Shown: positions 24,801 to 32,627 of the stretch, one piece after another | How the letters are laid out: every line of letters starts with the position of its first letter | Numbering within the stretch: position 1 is the first letter of the stretch | Assembly: GCA_944383905.1 (NCBI GenBank) | Contig: CALWRI010000002.1 | Location: 100,913 to 164,912, forward strand | DNA length: 64,000 nt | Direction of reading: 5' to 3' | From: an uncultured Christensenellaceae bacterium | Lineage (GTDB): Bacteria; Bacillota; Clostridia; Christensenellales; UBA3700 | Program-made: the position numbers and the translations under genes | Notes under the pieces: model-generated | What the model was told of the DNA's origin: nothing | The model's input: only the letters and a program-made list of their open reading frames with translations | The model's database searches: none

Positions 24801-25674
24801 CAAGGAAGGCGACTGGTCTCTGCTCGACTTCGACCCGGACGACAGCGCGGACGAAGCAATCGTCAACGCGATCTACAACAACACCGACTCCAACTACGTC
24901 GGAGACAACGTCCTCGTCATCTACAACAAGACCGAGAACGCTTACAAGTATACCTCATCTTCTTCGATCACCCTCAAGGGCGACACCTATTACAAGATCA
25001 GCGTATGGGTACTCACCTACGGACTCGAAGAGGACGACACGGCAACGATCTCCCTCAAGCTCAACAACCTGAGCTATACGTTCGGCAAGAAGACCCGCAC
25101 CGAGGATAACGACGTCAAACGCGCGATCAACACTTCCACCTATGCGGAAGACGGCACCGAGACGATCGGCTCCTGGACGCAGTACAACTTCTATGTCAAG
25201 ACCGAAGAGGACGTCACCCCGACCGCTACTCTGACCCTGTCTCTCGGCTTCGAGGACGAGGAAAACTTCGTCAAGGGTTATGCGTTCTTCGACAACTTCA
25301 CCGTTGACGAGATCACCGAGGACGACTTCATCGAGAGAAAACCCGGCGAAAACGACGACGAAGAAGGCGCGGAGATCGACGAATCTCTTATCGCGGACGA
25401 GCTTGTTCCCAACAACTACCGCATAGTGTTCACGCAGGAAAATGCGGACGCGGAAGAAGAGCCCGAAGAAACCGAGACCACTACCCCGAATCCGACGGGC
25501 GATCTGATGTGGCTGTGGATCTCCACCGGCGTGCTCGGAGCTCTGATCATCGTGGCAGTTATCGTCGTGATGTACAGGAAGTTCTCCAAGAAGAGCAAGA
25601 AACTCGTAAAGGGCGGCAAGAAGCAGACCAACACTCCCGCCGCAAAGAGCAAAAAGGATAAGTACACCAAGTAA
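21832..25674 (+). CDS. Giant repeat lipoprotein with C-terminal membrane anchor
   Basis: A 1280-residue surface protein. A signal peptide with lipobox SFAAC (Cys27) is followed by a Ser/Thr-rich mature region. About five diverged repeats of 200-250 residues can be seen, each marked by an aromatic YY(K/V/L)xSVWxKT strand near residues 145, 371, 578, 832 and 1053. Each repeat then has a GxW(K/Q)xY strand and an ending like GYAFFDNFTV. This jelly-roll-like pattern resembles carbohydrate-binding modules, but no named family is recognised. A hydrophobic helix (about 1226-1247) and a basic tail end the protein, so it appears anchored at both ends. AAGGTGG lies six bases before ATG. Confidence 0.8.
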   Translation: MKSNKKFLLALISVLLVITLFASFAACDDDTTPTTSEESTSELFTNGSFSGASGSSYPLTPSSWTGAPGSTSSSDSYKTPTGSDNLIAGVISTADKTYRSNSKTYGNAANPGKKGEDDNILMIYNKVSTVYKYTSSSVSLNKSSYYKLSVWVKTIGIDKSASDYNEGKSGAYVYVNGAAYAAFEAIDTEGEWKEYVTYIETSDISSQTITVVLSLGTGSKMENAMTKGWAFFDSVTLTNLTDVEEGETAWTQTDFNNVTESDTVAKYTMKLADADFDYTTSTSSPYTPSKYTAVKGKGNGDDAPSASDYITKGILKTAETSVVTNSYDSSEISVTTHTGASGRIYYQQNKKATAYGIRGSVATRFLGGEQYYKLGVWVRTVISDASKGMSIKLTDGTTDSTVYYEVNDINTQGEWQLINIYIESNQFRYQDVYLEFWLGEGGADDVSTHVQGIYFVDDMSLTSVSKEDYESAVESDTVYKHSFASTLTADSLVNLANFGEDNGEDDITGRSSYGVEDTANWETGAYAGIDNPETPTSLAADVLVINNYLPSVFKLSNIYKNADGAVVDGGYTLNPNSYYVFSLWIKTKDVDSSSGLTVSLIGYDNEKEYDESKTTLSTFTSLNTENLEDYKSANNADYTEIRFFVQTGTESEKVGFDISLGSGTANDSSSHVMGYAFVSTVTVEKVTASDYSSATTSTVLKTYSFVSSSGSAEVSSNGYFKLTDVKATQELYGEDVYDDNGSIAGALGVPKNWTASNTDALEEGAVKGGVLEINNQAQKTAVGLSVDPATFYDSMNLEGMNAEDFPTVLAISGSSAYFGYKSNTISLSSDSYYLVSVWAKMEANAVITVTLDTTTKSANYSVSPIMESVMGTGWNQYTFLVKTSATSVSATMGLYIGSEEGEAGEIKTAYFTGAAYSKISQTAYDALVASATSAGTLDKTVFERSFNTDSFDSYTTSDSTAFTPSNWTGAKIDDDASTDKDDLTAGVFNRKEGDWSLLDFDPDDSADEAIVNAIYNNTDSNYVGDNVLVIYNKTENAYKYTSSSSITLKGDTYYKISVWVLTYGLEEDDTATISLKLNNLSYTFGKKTRTEDNDVKRAINTSTYAEDGTETIGSWTQYNFYVKTEEDVTPTATLTLSLGFEDEENFVKGYAFFDNFTVDEITEDDFIERKPGENDDEEGAEIDESLIADELVPNNYRIVFTQENADAEEEPEETETTTPNPTGDLMWLWISTGVLGALIIVAVIVVMYRKFSKKSKKLVKGGKKQTNTPAAKSKKDKYTK

Positions 25675-25698
25675 TATATCCTGAAAATCAACGATAAA

Positions 25699-25727
25699 AG
25701 GCGGGCGCTCAAAGCGCCCGCCTTTTT
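25699..25727 (+). terminator. Terminator of giant lipoprotein gene
   Basis: An 11-bp perfect GC stem (AGGCGGGCGCT at 25699-25709 with 25713-25723), a three-base loop and a T-run. Confidence 0.92.
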
Positions 25728-25764
25728 GTTTGCCGCAGACCTTTTCTTCCGTTCGGCTTCGCGT

Positions 25765-26061
25765 TCAGGACTTTTCCGACGGTACGAGTATTCTCTGCCC
25801 GACGAAAACCGCGTCAATCCCGTTGAACGCCTTGAGTTTCTGCGAGGGCACCCCGAATTTTGCGGCTATGCTCTCAACGGTGTCGAACGGGCGCACCGTG
25901 TACCCGAACGCTTCCTCTTCGTCTACGAGCAGATACATTCCTTCAAAAGGTTCTCCGACAATGCCGTTTTTCGCCGCGAGCGCAGAGCTCGTCGTGCGGA
26001 ATTTTCCGGATATTTCCGCAAGCGTTTCCCCTTCTTTGACCGTATACAACAGCGTTTTCAT
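25765..26061 (-). CDS. Protein with two LysM domains
   Basis: A 98-residue protein made almost entirely of two LysM repeats. The first runs from LYTVKEGETLAEIS to about residue 45. The second (GYTVRPFDTVESIAAKFGV, ending VFVGQRILVP) fills the rest. LysM domains bind N-acetylglucosamine chains of peptidoglycan or spore cortex. No signal peptide is seen, which is common for spore-coat LysM proteins such as SafA or YaaH-type, but that link is inference. The start at 26061 has GGAGGG just upstream and is preferred over the in-frame ATG at 26106. Confidence 0.85.
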   Translation of the reverse strand: MKTLLYTVKEGETLAEISGKFRTTSSALAAKNGIVGEPFEGMYLLVDEEEAFGYTVRPFDTVESIAAKFGVPSQKLKAFNGIDAVFVGQRILVPSEKS

Positions 26062-26124
26062 AACTCCCTCCGCATTTTTCTCTACTATTAAAATATTGCG
26101 GCGCACCGCTTAATATCATATAGT

Positions 26125-27642
26125 ATGAAAAAAATCTTCAAGTCGTTTGCGCTCGTGACCGCCGCCGCGACGTTTACGAGGCTGTTGTCCTTCGCCTTCA
26201 AGATCTACCTCTCCCGCGCTCTCGGAGCGGAAATACTCGGAGTGTATCAGATCGCCGTTTCCGTCATCGCCACTCTTGCATGCGTGGGGTCGAGCGGCAT
26301 ACCCGTGACCCTTTCCCGTATGACAGCCGAAAACGCCGCCCTCGGAAAGCGCAGAGAAAGCGATTCTCTGTTGCTTGCCGCGACAACTCTTTCCCTGACC
26401 TTCGCGCTGCTTGCGTGCGCGGTTTTCTGCGCGTTTCCTTCTCTTACTTCCTCTCTCTTTTCGGACGAAAGGTGCGTGCCCGTTTTCTATATCCTGTTGC
26501 CTCTGCTCGCAACGGCGGCATTGTATTCATGTCTGCGCGGTTGGTTTTGGGGCAACAAAAATTACGGCGTCTATGCGGCGACGGAGCTCGCGGACGAGAT
26601 AACGAAAATACTGTTCACCGTGATACTGCTTTCCGGCACGCTCGCGGTCGTGAATTTTCAACTTTCATACGCCTACGCAATGGTCGCAAGTGACGTCTTT
26701 GTCGTCGTTATGCTCGCCGTGCTGTTTTTCGTATGCGGAGGGCGGATAAGACGTCCGCTAGGCTTTGCGCCCGTCGTAAAAAGCTCTTTCCCGCTCACCA
26801 TGACGCGATTGAGCGGCAGTCTCGTCACGACGCTCGTTTCCCTGACCCTGCCGGCAATGCTCGTCAGATCGCTCGGTATCGCCTCGGGAGAAGCGACTGC
26901 GGAGCTCGGACGGGCAACAGGCATGGTAATGCCTCTTCTCTTTGCTCCCGCCGCCGTGACGGGGTCTCTCGCCGTCGTCGTAATACCCGAATTCGCGTCC
27001 CTGAACGCCGGCAACGAGCGCGATCGGATCGGCAACGCGCTGTCGCTTGCCATCAAGTATTCCTGTATCGCGACCGGCTTCTTTTTCGCGCTTTTCGCAA
27101 GTTGCGGAGTCGCGCTCGGCGGGCTTCTGTACGCCGACGAAAAGGCGGGGCAATACGTCTGCGTCGCGGCGCTCGCAATGCTGCCGATGGGCGCAAACGG
27201 GCTGTGCGTATCCGCGCTCAACTCTCTCGGCAAGGAGAACTCGACGTTTGCAAGCCACATCGTCGGTCTCGTCGTACTTCTCGGCGTGCTCTTTTCTTTC
27301 GTCTGGTTTGCGGGGATATACGCGTATTTTGCCGCGCTCGCGCTGTCTCATGCGGTGACCCTCGCAATCAACCTGAAATCACTTTCAAAGCAAGTCCGAC
27401 TTGACAGAAAACCCCTGTTTCAGTCGCTTTTCGCATACGCTTTCTGTTGCATCGCCGCGCTGTCTCTTTCTCCGCTGTCCTCTCTCGTCGCAGACAAAGC
27501 GGGCAACGCGGTCGCCGTGCTCGCGACAGCCGCCGTCATAGTCGTCTTCTATCCCGTATATCTCGTCGTGAGCGGCACCGTCTCAAAAGCCGATCTCCGC
27601 CTCGTCGCTTCGGGCTCCGCCGCAAAACGCGGAGCAAAATGA
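26125..27642 (+). CDS. SpoVB/MurJ-like MOP-superfamily lipid flippase
   Basis: A 505-residue membrane protein with about 14 helices. Its N-terminus (ATFTRLLSFAFKIYLSRALGAEILGVYQIA) is characteristic of SpoVB-type exporters, and GSSGIPVTLSRMTAEN follows. Such proteins flip polyprenyl-linked wall or polysaccharide precursors. SpoVB is needed for spore cortex in Bacillus. The neighbouring LysM gene, divergently transcribed, fits a cortex or wall theme. No Shine-Dalgarno sequence precedes the ATG; a TAATAT box (26111-26116) sits eight bases before it. Confidence 0.85.
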   Translation: MKKIFKSFALVTAAATFTRLLSFAFKIYLSRALGAEILGVYQIAVSVIATLACVGSSGIPVTLSRMTAENAALGKRRESDSLLLAATTLSLTFALLACAVFCAFPSLTSSLFSDERCVPVFYILLPLLATAALYSCLRGWFWGNKNYGVYAATELADEITKILFTVILLSGTLAVVNFQLSYAYAMVASDVFVVVMLAVLFFVCGGRIRRPLGFAPVVKSSFPLTMTRLSGSLVTTLVSLTLPAMLVRSLGIASGEATAELGRATGMVMPLLFAPAAVTGSLAVVVIPEFASLNAGNERDRIGNALSLAIKYSCIATGFFFALFASCGVALGGLLYADEKAGQYVCVAALAMLPMGANGLCVSALNSLGKENSTFASHIVGLVVLLGVLFSFVWFAGIYAYFAALALSHAVTLAINLKSLSKQVRLDRKPLFQSLFAYAFCCIAALSLSPLSSLVADKAGNAVAVLATAAVIVVFYPVYLVVSGTVSKADLRLVASGSAAKRGAK

Positions 27643-27644
27643 AA

Positions 27645-27668
27645 AATCCCCTGCAAAAGCAAGGGATT
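27645..27668 (-). terminator. Terminator between spoVB-like gene and folT
   Basis: AATCCC plus TGC arms pair across an AAAA loop with one mismatch. On the minus strand the stem is followed by TTTTT, so it chiefly ends folT. It begins just past the stop codon of the convergent flippase gene. Confidence 0.75.
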
Positions 27669-27719
27669 CTCCTCTCTCTTATCTCGCGGTAAACCCCGCC
27701 CGATAAAAATGTTTCTTTT

Positions 27720-28454
27720 TCAGTGCATCACGACGCCGTCGTATTTCGAATGAGCGTTGCCGCACGCGGGCATACCCGCTATCACCACCCCGTCATAACG
27801 GGAAGGACAATTTCCCGCGGCGTTTTTCTGCTCCTCCGCCGCAGCGTAACCGCCCCTTTTGAGTATCGGCTGCAATCTCACATATATGACGTATGTGACG
27901 ATAGAATTGAGCACTATCCACAAAGGCTGCTGTATCATCTTTGCAAGCAGCATCTGGAAATACGGCTCTTTTACTCCCCAGCCCTGACCGATAATGACCT
28001 TTGCGAGAGTGTACGGATACAGGCTGTATATGCTCATGGATTCGTATTCTCCGACCGGTATTATGAGAACGCTGTTGACCTCGCCGATAACGGTGAGCGT
28101 AAGCGTGCAGACGACGAAAGACGTGAGCACGGTCGCAACGAGTTTCACGATTATCTTCCAATCGGTATATCTGCCGTAGCAACCGGCAATGAGCGCCATG
28201 ACCGCGTTGCTCACCGAAATCATTACCGAATACGGACCGACCGGGAAAAACACCGCAGGTATAAGATCGGCGATAAACGCGACTGCGAAACCGCGCCAGG
28301 GTCCGAGGATAAACCCGCTCAAATAACAGAATAAGTAAACGAGACTTATTTTTCCGAGATAAGTGCCAAACGACTGAAATGAACAAAGATTAAGCACTAC
28401 GCCGAGTGCAATAAAAATTGCCATATCAGCTATTTTTTGTGTCCTGCTTCTCAT
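27720..28454 (-). CDS. folT: ECF transporter S component, folate type (FolT-like)
   Basis: A 244-residue integral membrane substrate-binding subunit with about six helices. The N-terminal helix IAIFIALGVVLNL-like segment (MAIFIALGVV) is usual for energy-coupling-factor S proteins. FILGPWRGFAVAFIADLI follows near residue 50. Assignment to folate rests mainly on the tetrahydrofolate riboswitch directly upstream, plus family resemblance. The ATPase/EcfT module is not in this window, as usual for group II S components. The last 30 residues are odd: YDGVV appears twice (near residues 219 and 238) with cysteines between. AAGGAGG lies about seven bases before the ATG. Confidence 0.85.
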   Translation of the reverse strand: MRSRTQKIADMAIFIALGVVLNLCSFQSFGTYLGKISLVYLFCYLSGFILGPWRGFAVAFIADLIPAVFFPVGPYSVMISVSNAVMALIAGCYGRYTDWKIIVKLVATVLTSFVVCTLTLTVIGEVNSVLIIPVGEYESMSIYSLYPYTLAKVIIGQGWGVKEPYFQMLLAKMIQQPLWIVLNSIVTYVIYVRLQPILKRGGYAAAEEQKNAAGNCPSRYDGVVIAGMPACGNAHSKYDGVVMH

Positions 28455-28524
28455 ACGCAGTCCTCCTTAAAAATAGTGATACAGCAGAGCCGTTGCAATA
28501 AAATTTTATAAGAATAAGATTTTA

Positions 28525-28617
28525 CAGCGGACGCAACACAACACCGCAAGCATTCGCTTTTCGTTTGAAGGCGACATCCCATCCTTCAACACTTAACGCG
28601 TTGTATTTACTCTGCTG
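28525..28617 (-). promoter_or_regulatory. Tetrahydrofolate (THF-I, folT) riboswitch
   Basis: On the minus strand the leader of folT carries the ordered conserved segments of the class I THF riboswitch. They are GAGTAAAT, CGCGTTAAGTGTTG, GGATGGGATGTCG, ACGAAAAGCGA, GCGGTGTTGTG and GCGTCCGCTG. The closing P1 stem pairs CAGC (28617-28614) with GCTG (28528-28525). It ends about 70 bases before the folT start. By known function, bound tetrahydrofolate would reduce folate-uptake gene expression. Confidence 0.94.
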
Positions 28618-28728
28618 ATAGCATTATAACATCTGCCGCGCGCAATGTCATCTGTTTTGAAGAAGGTTGCGAAATATATATCGTACGGACTGCGGCATAA
28701 AACGCCTCCGTGCGCGCACAATAACAAT

Positions 28729-29412
28729 ATGTTGACGGTATTTACGCGCGCAATCATAATATACGTTTTTCTTCTGATCGCGATGCGGCTTATGGGAAAA
28801 AAGCAACTCGGCGAGCTGCAGCCTTTCGAATTTGCGATAACGCTTATCGTCGCAGAGCTCGCGTGCATACCGATGTCCGACACACAGGTGCCCGTACTTT
28901 ACGGACTCGTGCCGATATTCACTCTTTTTATAATCGAATTCGTCTTCACGAAAGCGGTAAAACATTCGATCGGGATCCGCAAGCTCGTCAACGGCAAACC
29001 CGTGATAGTCATGACCCCTCAAGGCATAGATTACAAGGCGATATCCCGCCTCGACATGACTATAAGCGACCTTATGGAAGCTCTGCGCGGCAACGGGTGT
29101 TTTTCCCCCTCTGAAGTTCAATACGCGATCGCGGAAACGAACGGAGACATCTCGGTCGTGCAGAAAGGCGGAAACGAAAATCCGCGTACGGTGCTCCCCT
29201 ACACGCTCGTATGCGAAGGAAAAACCATGAGCGAAAATCTTGAAAAAGCGGGGTTCTCTCAAGACGGTCTGACAGCGTTCCTGTCCGGCAAAGCGCTCAA
29301 GCCGAAAGACGTATTGCTTCTGACGGCGGAAAAGGACGGAGAGTATTATCTCCAACCGATAAAGGGCGCTTGCGAGACGGGCGACTCAAAGGAGATAAGA
29401 TGTACAAAATAA
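28729..29412 (+). CDS. DUF421 membrane protein (YetF/YrbG-like)
   Basis: Two or three N-terminal helices (LTVFTRAIIIYVFLLIAMRLMGKKQLGEL) end in the conserved GKKQLGELQPFEFAITLIVAELA, the family signature. A cytoplasmic or surface alpha/beta domain follows (IRKLVNGKPVIVM, then MEALRGNGCFSPSEVQYAIAETNG). The family is common in Bacillus and clostridial spore formers; function is unclear. From 28729 the product is 227 residues. An in-frame ATG at 28645 would add 28 residues but has no ribosome site and does not match family starts. Neither start has a clear Shine-Dalgarno sequence, so the 5' end is uncertain. Confidence 0.88.
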   Translation: MLTVFTRAIIIYVFLLIAMRLMGKKQLGELQPFEFAITLIVAELACIPMSDTQVPVLYGLVPIFTLFIIEFVFTKAVKHSIGIRKLVNGKPVIVMTPQGIDYKAISRLDMTISDLMEALRGNGCFSPSEVQYAIAETNGDISVVQKGGNENPRTVLPYTLVCEGKTMSENLEKAGFSQDGLTAFLSGKALKPKDVLLLTAEKDGEYYLQPIKGACETGDSKEIRCTK

Positions 29413-29780
29413 TATTGGCGGCGGTTCTTCTCGTCGTGATACTCACACTCGGAATTTGCGAGCAGGTGTTTATTAACAATTCTTTCAAAGATCTTTCGCA
29501 CGACTGCGAAAAGATACAGAAACTCCTTCTTTCAGGCGATTACGAAGCAGCGTTCTCCATGACCGAACACGTCGAAAGAGATTGGCGCAGAGAACGCGAT
29601 CTGCTTGAATTCGCCTGCCCGAATACGGATATAAAAGACATTGCCCGTGAGATCGGCGAGCTCAAGGGATCGCAGATCGCAGAAATGTACGACGACTCGA
29701 TCACGCGTTGCGAAGTGCTGATCGCGATGGCGGACAACTCCCGCAATCTTCTCGCATACAAATGGAAAAACGTATTGTAA
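29400..29780 (+). CDS. DUF4363-like small membrane-anchored protein
   Basis: A 126-residue protein with one N-terminal helix (IILAAVLLVVILTLGICEQ) and an amphipathic, alpha-helical, charged remainder (DLSHDCEKIQKLLLSGDYEAA, then ERDWRRERDLLEFACPN). This matches the DUF4363 pattern, a family regularly paired with DUF421 genes. It overlaps the end of the DUF421 gene by 13 bases and has AAGGAG six bases before the ATG, so the two are an operon and likely act together at the membrane. Function unknown. Confidence 0.85.
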   Translation: MYKIILAAVLLVVILTLGICEQVFINNSFKDLSHDCEKIQKLLLSGDYEAAFSMTEHVERDWRRERDLLEFACPNTDIKDIAREIGELKGSQIAEMYDDSITRCEVLIAMADNSRNLLAYKWKNVL

Positions 29781-29783
29781 AAA

Positions 29784-29805
29784 AGGACGCTCCCGCGTCC
29801 TTTCT
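29784..29805. terminator. Bidirectional terminator, DUF4363 gene and uvrA
   Basis: AGGACGC and GCGTCCT arms (29784-29801) around TCCC, with T-rich ends on both strands, located between two convergent stops. Confidence 0.85.
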
Positions 29806-29806
29806 T

Positions 29807-32626
29807 TTATTTCATACCGAGCTTCTGCTTCAGATATTGTCCCGTATAGCTCTTCGGATTTTTCGCGACTTCTTCGGGAGTGCCCTGCGCTATCACGGTA
29901 CCGCCCGCGTCGCCGCCCTCGGGTCCGAGGTCGATGATATGATCCGCGACCTTGATCACGTCGAGGTTGTGTTCTATCACGACGACCGTGTTGCCGCCGT
30001 CCACAAAGCGTTTGAGAATGGATATGAGTTTTTTGACGTCCGCGCTGTGCAGTCCCGTCGTCGGCTCGTCGAGAATATATATCGTCTTTCCCGTACTGCG
30101 TTTTGACAGTTCCGTCGCCAGCTTTACCCTCTGCGCTTCGCCGCCGGACAACGTCGTGGCGGGCTGTCCCAGCTTGATATAAGAGAGTCCGACGTCGTCG
30201 AGAGTCTTTATCTTGTTGTATATCTGCGGTATGTTCCTGAAAAACTCGCACGCCTCTCCGACCGTCATTTCAAGCACGTCGTAAATGCTCTTTCCTTTGT
30301 ATTTGACCTGCAGGGTCTCGCGGTTGTACCTCTTGCCTCCGCACACTTCGCAGGGGACGTAAACGTCCGACAAAAAGTGCATTTCGATCTTGATTATGCC
30401 GTCGCCCTGACAGTTTTCGCACCTGCCTCCGCTGACGTTGAAGCTGAATCTTCCCGACTTGTATCCTCTCGCCTGCGCCTCGGGAGTCTTTGCAAAAAGC
30501 TCTCTGATATTAGTGAACACTCCGGTATAGGTCGCGGGATTGGATCTGGGCGTTCTTCCGATCGGACTCTGGTCGATCTGAATGACCTTGTCGAGGTTTT
30601 CGACGCCGTCCACGCCGTCGCATTCCGAATACCCCTCTCTCGCCCCGTTGAGTCTCGCCGCAAGGACGGGGTAAAGTATACCGTTTATCAGACTGCTCTT
30701 TCCGCTGCCCGACACGCCCGTCACCGCGACGAATTTGCCGAGAGGAAGGGTCACGTCTATATTTTTGAGATTGTTCTTTCTCGCTCCGCGTATATTCACG
30801 TTGAGTCCGTTGCCGGGGTTTCTCGTCGCGGGCACCTCTATCTTTTCTCTGCCCGAAAGGTAGGCTCCCGTTATCGATCTTTCGCACGCCGCTACTTCCT
30901 CGGGAGTACCGCATACGACGACTTCGCCGCCGTGCACGCCCGCTCCCGGACCTATATCGACGATATAATCCGCCTTCTCCATCGTCTCCTCGTCGTGTTC
31001 GACGACTATGAGCGTGTTGCCCAGATCGCGCAGTTTCGTAAGAGTGTCGAGAAGTTTGCCGTTGTCTCTCTGATGCAGTCCGATGCTTGGCTCGTCGAGG
31101 ATATACAGCACGCCCATGAGTCCGCTGCCTATCTGCGTGGCAAGCCTGATGCGCTGCGCTTCACCGCCCGACAGCGTACCTGCCGCGCGCGAGAGCGTCA
31201 GATAGCCGAGCCCGACGTTTTTGAGAAAGCCGAGTCTCGCGTTTATCTCTTTGAGTATCTGATTTGATATCGTCGCGTCCTTCTGCGACAATTCGAGCGA
31301 CGCGAAAAACGCGAGCGCTTTGTCTATCGAAAGATCGCAAAGATCTGATATGTTCATACCCCCGACCGTAACGGCGAGCGCCTCTTTTTTCAGTCTCTTT
31401 CCGTGGCACAGATCGCACGGCACCTGGGTCATATATCTTTCGAGATCCGCCTTCACGTTGACAGAGGACGTTTCGTTGTATCGCCTCTGAAGATTGTTGA
31501 TCACGCCTTCGAATTTCCTCTTGAAAACGCCGTGGAAGGTCGCGCTGTCATAGGTCACTTCTATATCCGAACCGTCGCCGTAAAGAAGTATATCCTTTAT
31601 CTTGTCGGGCAGATCCTTGTACGGCACGTCAAGACTGAACCCGTACTTTTTGGCAAGAGAGACAAGCGCCTGCCTGTTGACCTTGCAGGAGTCCATGATA
31701 TACCATCCCGACGCGTCGAGAGCGCCTTCGTTGACCGATCTTTCGGGTTTGACGACCTTTGCGGGGTCTATCCTCGAAGTAAAACCGAGTCCCGAACATT
31801 TCGGGCACGCGCCGAAAGGACTGTTGAAGCTGAACAGTCTCGGGGTGAGCTCCTCTATGCTGATATCGCAATCGGGGCAGGCGTAAAGCGTCGAATAAAG
31901 GGCCTTTTTGCCGTCCGTCTCCACCTCGACGAGTCCGTTTGCCAGCTTGAGCGCCGCTTCGAGGCTGTCTGTAAGACGGCGCGCCAGATCCTCTTTCATC
32001 ACAAGTCTGTCCACGACGACGCCGATCTCGTGTTTGATATTCTTTTCGAGATTGATCTCCTCGTCGAGCGTATAATCGTTCCCGTCGACGATGACGCGCA
32101 TATATCCGCTCTTTTTGAGCTGTTCGAGCTGTTTGGAATACTCTCCCTTTCTTCCTCTGACTATCGGAGCTATCACGCGCAGTCTGGCTCCCGCGGGCGC
32201 GAGCATGACCCTGTCCGCGATCTGATCCACCGTCTGCTGCTCTATCTTCTTGCCGCACTTGGGGCAATGCACTTCACCTATTCTCGCATACAAAAGACGC
32301 AGATAGTCGTATATCTCCGTCACCGTGCCCACCGTGGAACGCGGATTGTTGGACGTGGTCTTCTGATCTATCGAGATCGCGGGAGAAAGTCCGTCGATGC
32401 GGTCGACGTCCGGCTTGTCCATCTGCCCGAGAAACTGCCTTGCGTAAGAGGAAAGACTCTCCATGTATCTGCGCTGTCCTTCCGCAAAAATCGTATCGAA
32501 AGCAAGCGACGACTTACCCGATCCGCTGAGTCCGGTAAACACTACCAGCTTGTTTCTAGGTATCGTCACGTCTATATTTTTGAGGTTGTGCACCCTCGCG
32601 CCTTTTACGAAAATATCCTCTCTCAT
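29807..32626 (-). CDS. uvrA: Excinuclease ABC subunit A
   Basis: A 939-residue DNA damage-recognition ATPase of nucleotide excision repair. It has two ABC modules with Walker [13 protein letters not shown] near residue 31 and [14 protein letters not shown] near residue 640. ABC signatures read [12 protein letters not shown] and [12 protein letters not shown]. Zinc-finger cysteines occur in [25 protein letters not shown] and CEVCGGKRY. Length and motif order are normal. It begins one base after the uvrB stop, so UvrA and UvrB are co-produced. Confidence 0.97.
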   Translation of the reverse strand: MREDIFVKGARVHNLKNIDVTIPRNKLVVFTGLSGSGKSSLAFDTIFAEGQRRYMESLSSYARQFLGQMDKPDVDRIDGLSPAISIDQKTTSNNPRSTVGTVTEIYDYLRLLYARIGEVHCPKCGKKIEQQTVDQIADRVMLAPAGARLRVIAPIVRGRKGEYSKQLEQLKKSGYMRVIVDGNDYTLDEEINLEKNIKHEIGVVVDRLVMKEDLARRLTDSLEAALKLANGLVEVETDGKKALYSTLYACPDCDISIEELTPRLFSFNSPFGACPKCSGLGFTSRIDPAKVVKPERSVNEGALDASGWYIMDSCKVNRQALVSLAKKYGFSLDVPYKDLPDKIKDILLYGDGSDIEVTYDSATFHGVFKRKFEGVINNLQRRYNETSSVNVKADLERYMTQVPCDLCHGKRLKKEALAVTVGGMNISDLCDLSIDKALAFFASLELSQKDATISNQILKEINARLGFLKNVGLGYLTLSRAAGTLSGGEAQRIRLATQIGSGLMGVLYILDEPSIGLHQRDNGKLLDTLTKLRDLGNTLIVVEHDEETMEKADYIVDIGPGAGVHGGEVVVCGTPEEVAACERSITGAYLSGREKIEVPATRNPGNGLNVNIRGARKNNLKNIDVTLPLGKFVAVTGVSGSGKSSLINGILYPVLAARLNGAREGYSECDGVDGVENLDKVIQIDQSPIGRTPRSNPATYTGVFTNIRELFAKTPEAQARGYKSGRFSFNVSGGRCENCQGDGIIKIEMHFLSDVYVPCEVCGGKRYNRETLQVKYKGKSIYDVLEMTVGEACEFFRNIPQIYNKIKTLDDVGLSYIKLGQPATTLSGGEAQRVKLATELSKRSTGKTIYILDEPTTGLHSADVKKLISILKRFVDGGNTVVVIEHNLDVIKVADHIIDLGPEGGDAGGTVIAQGTPEEVAKNPKSYTGQYLKQKLGMK

Positions 32627-32627
32627 C

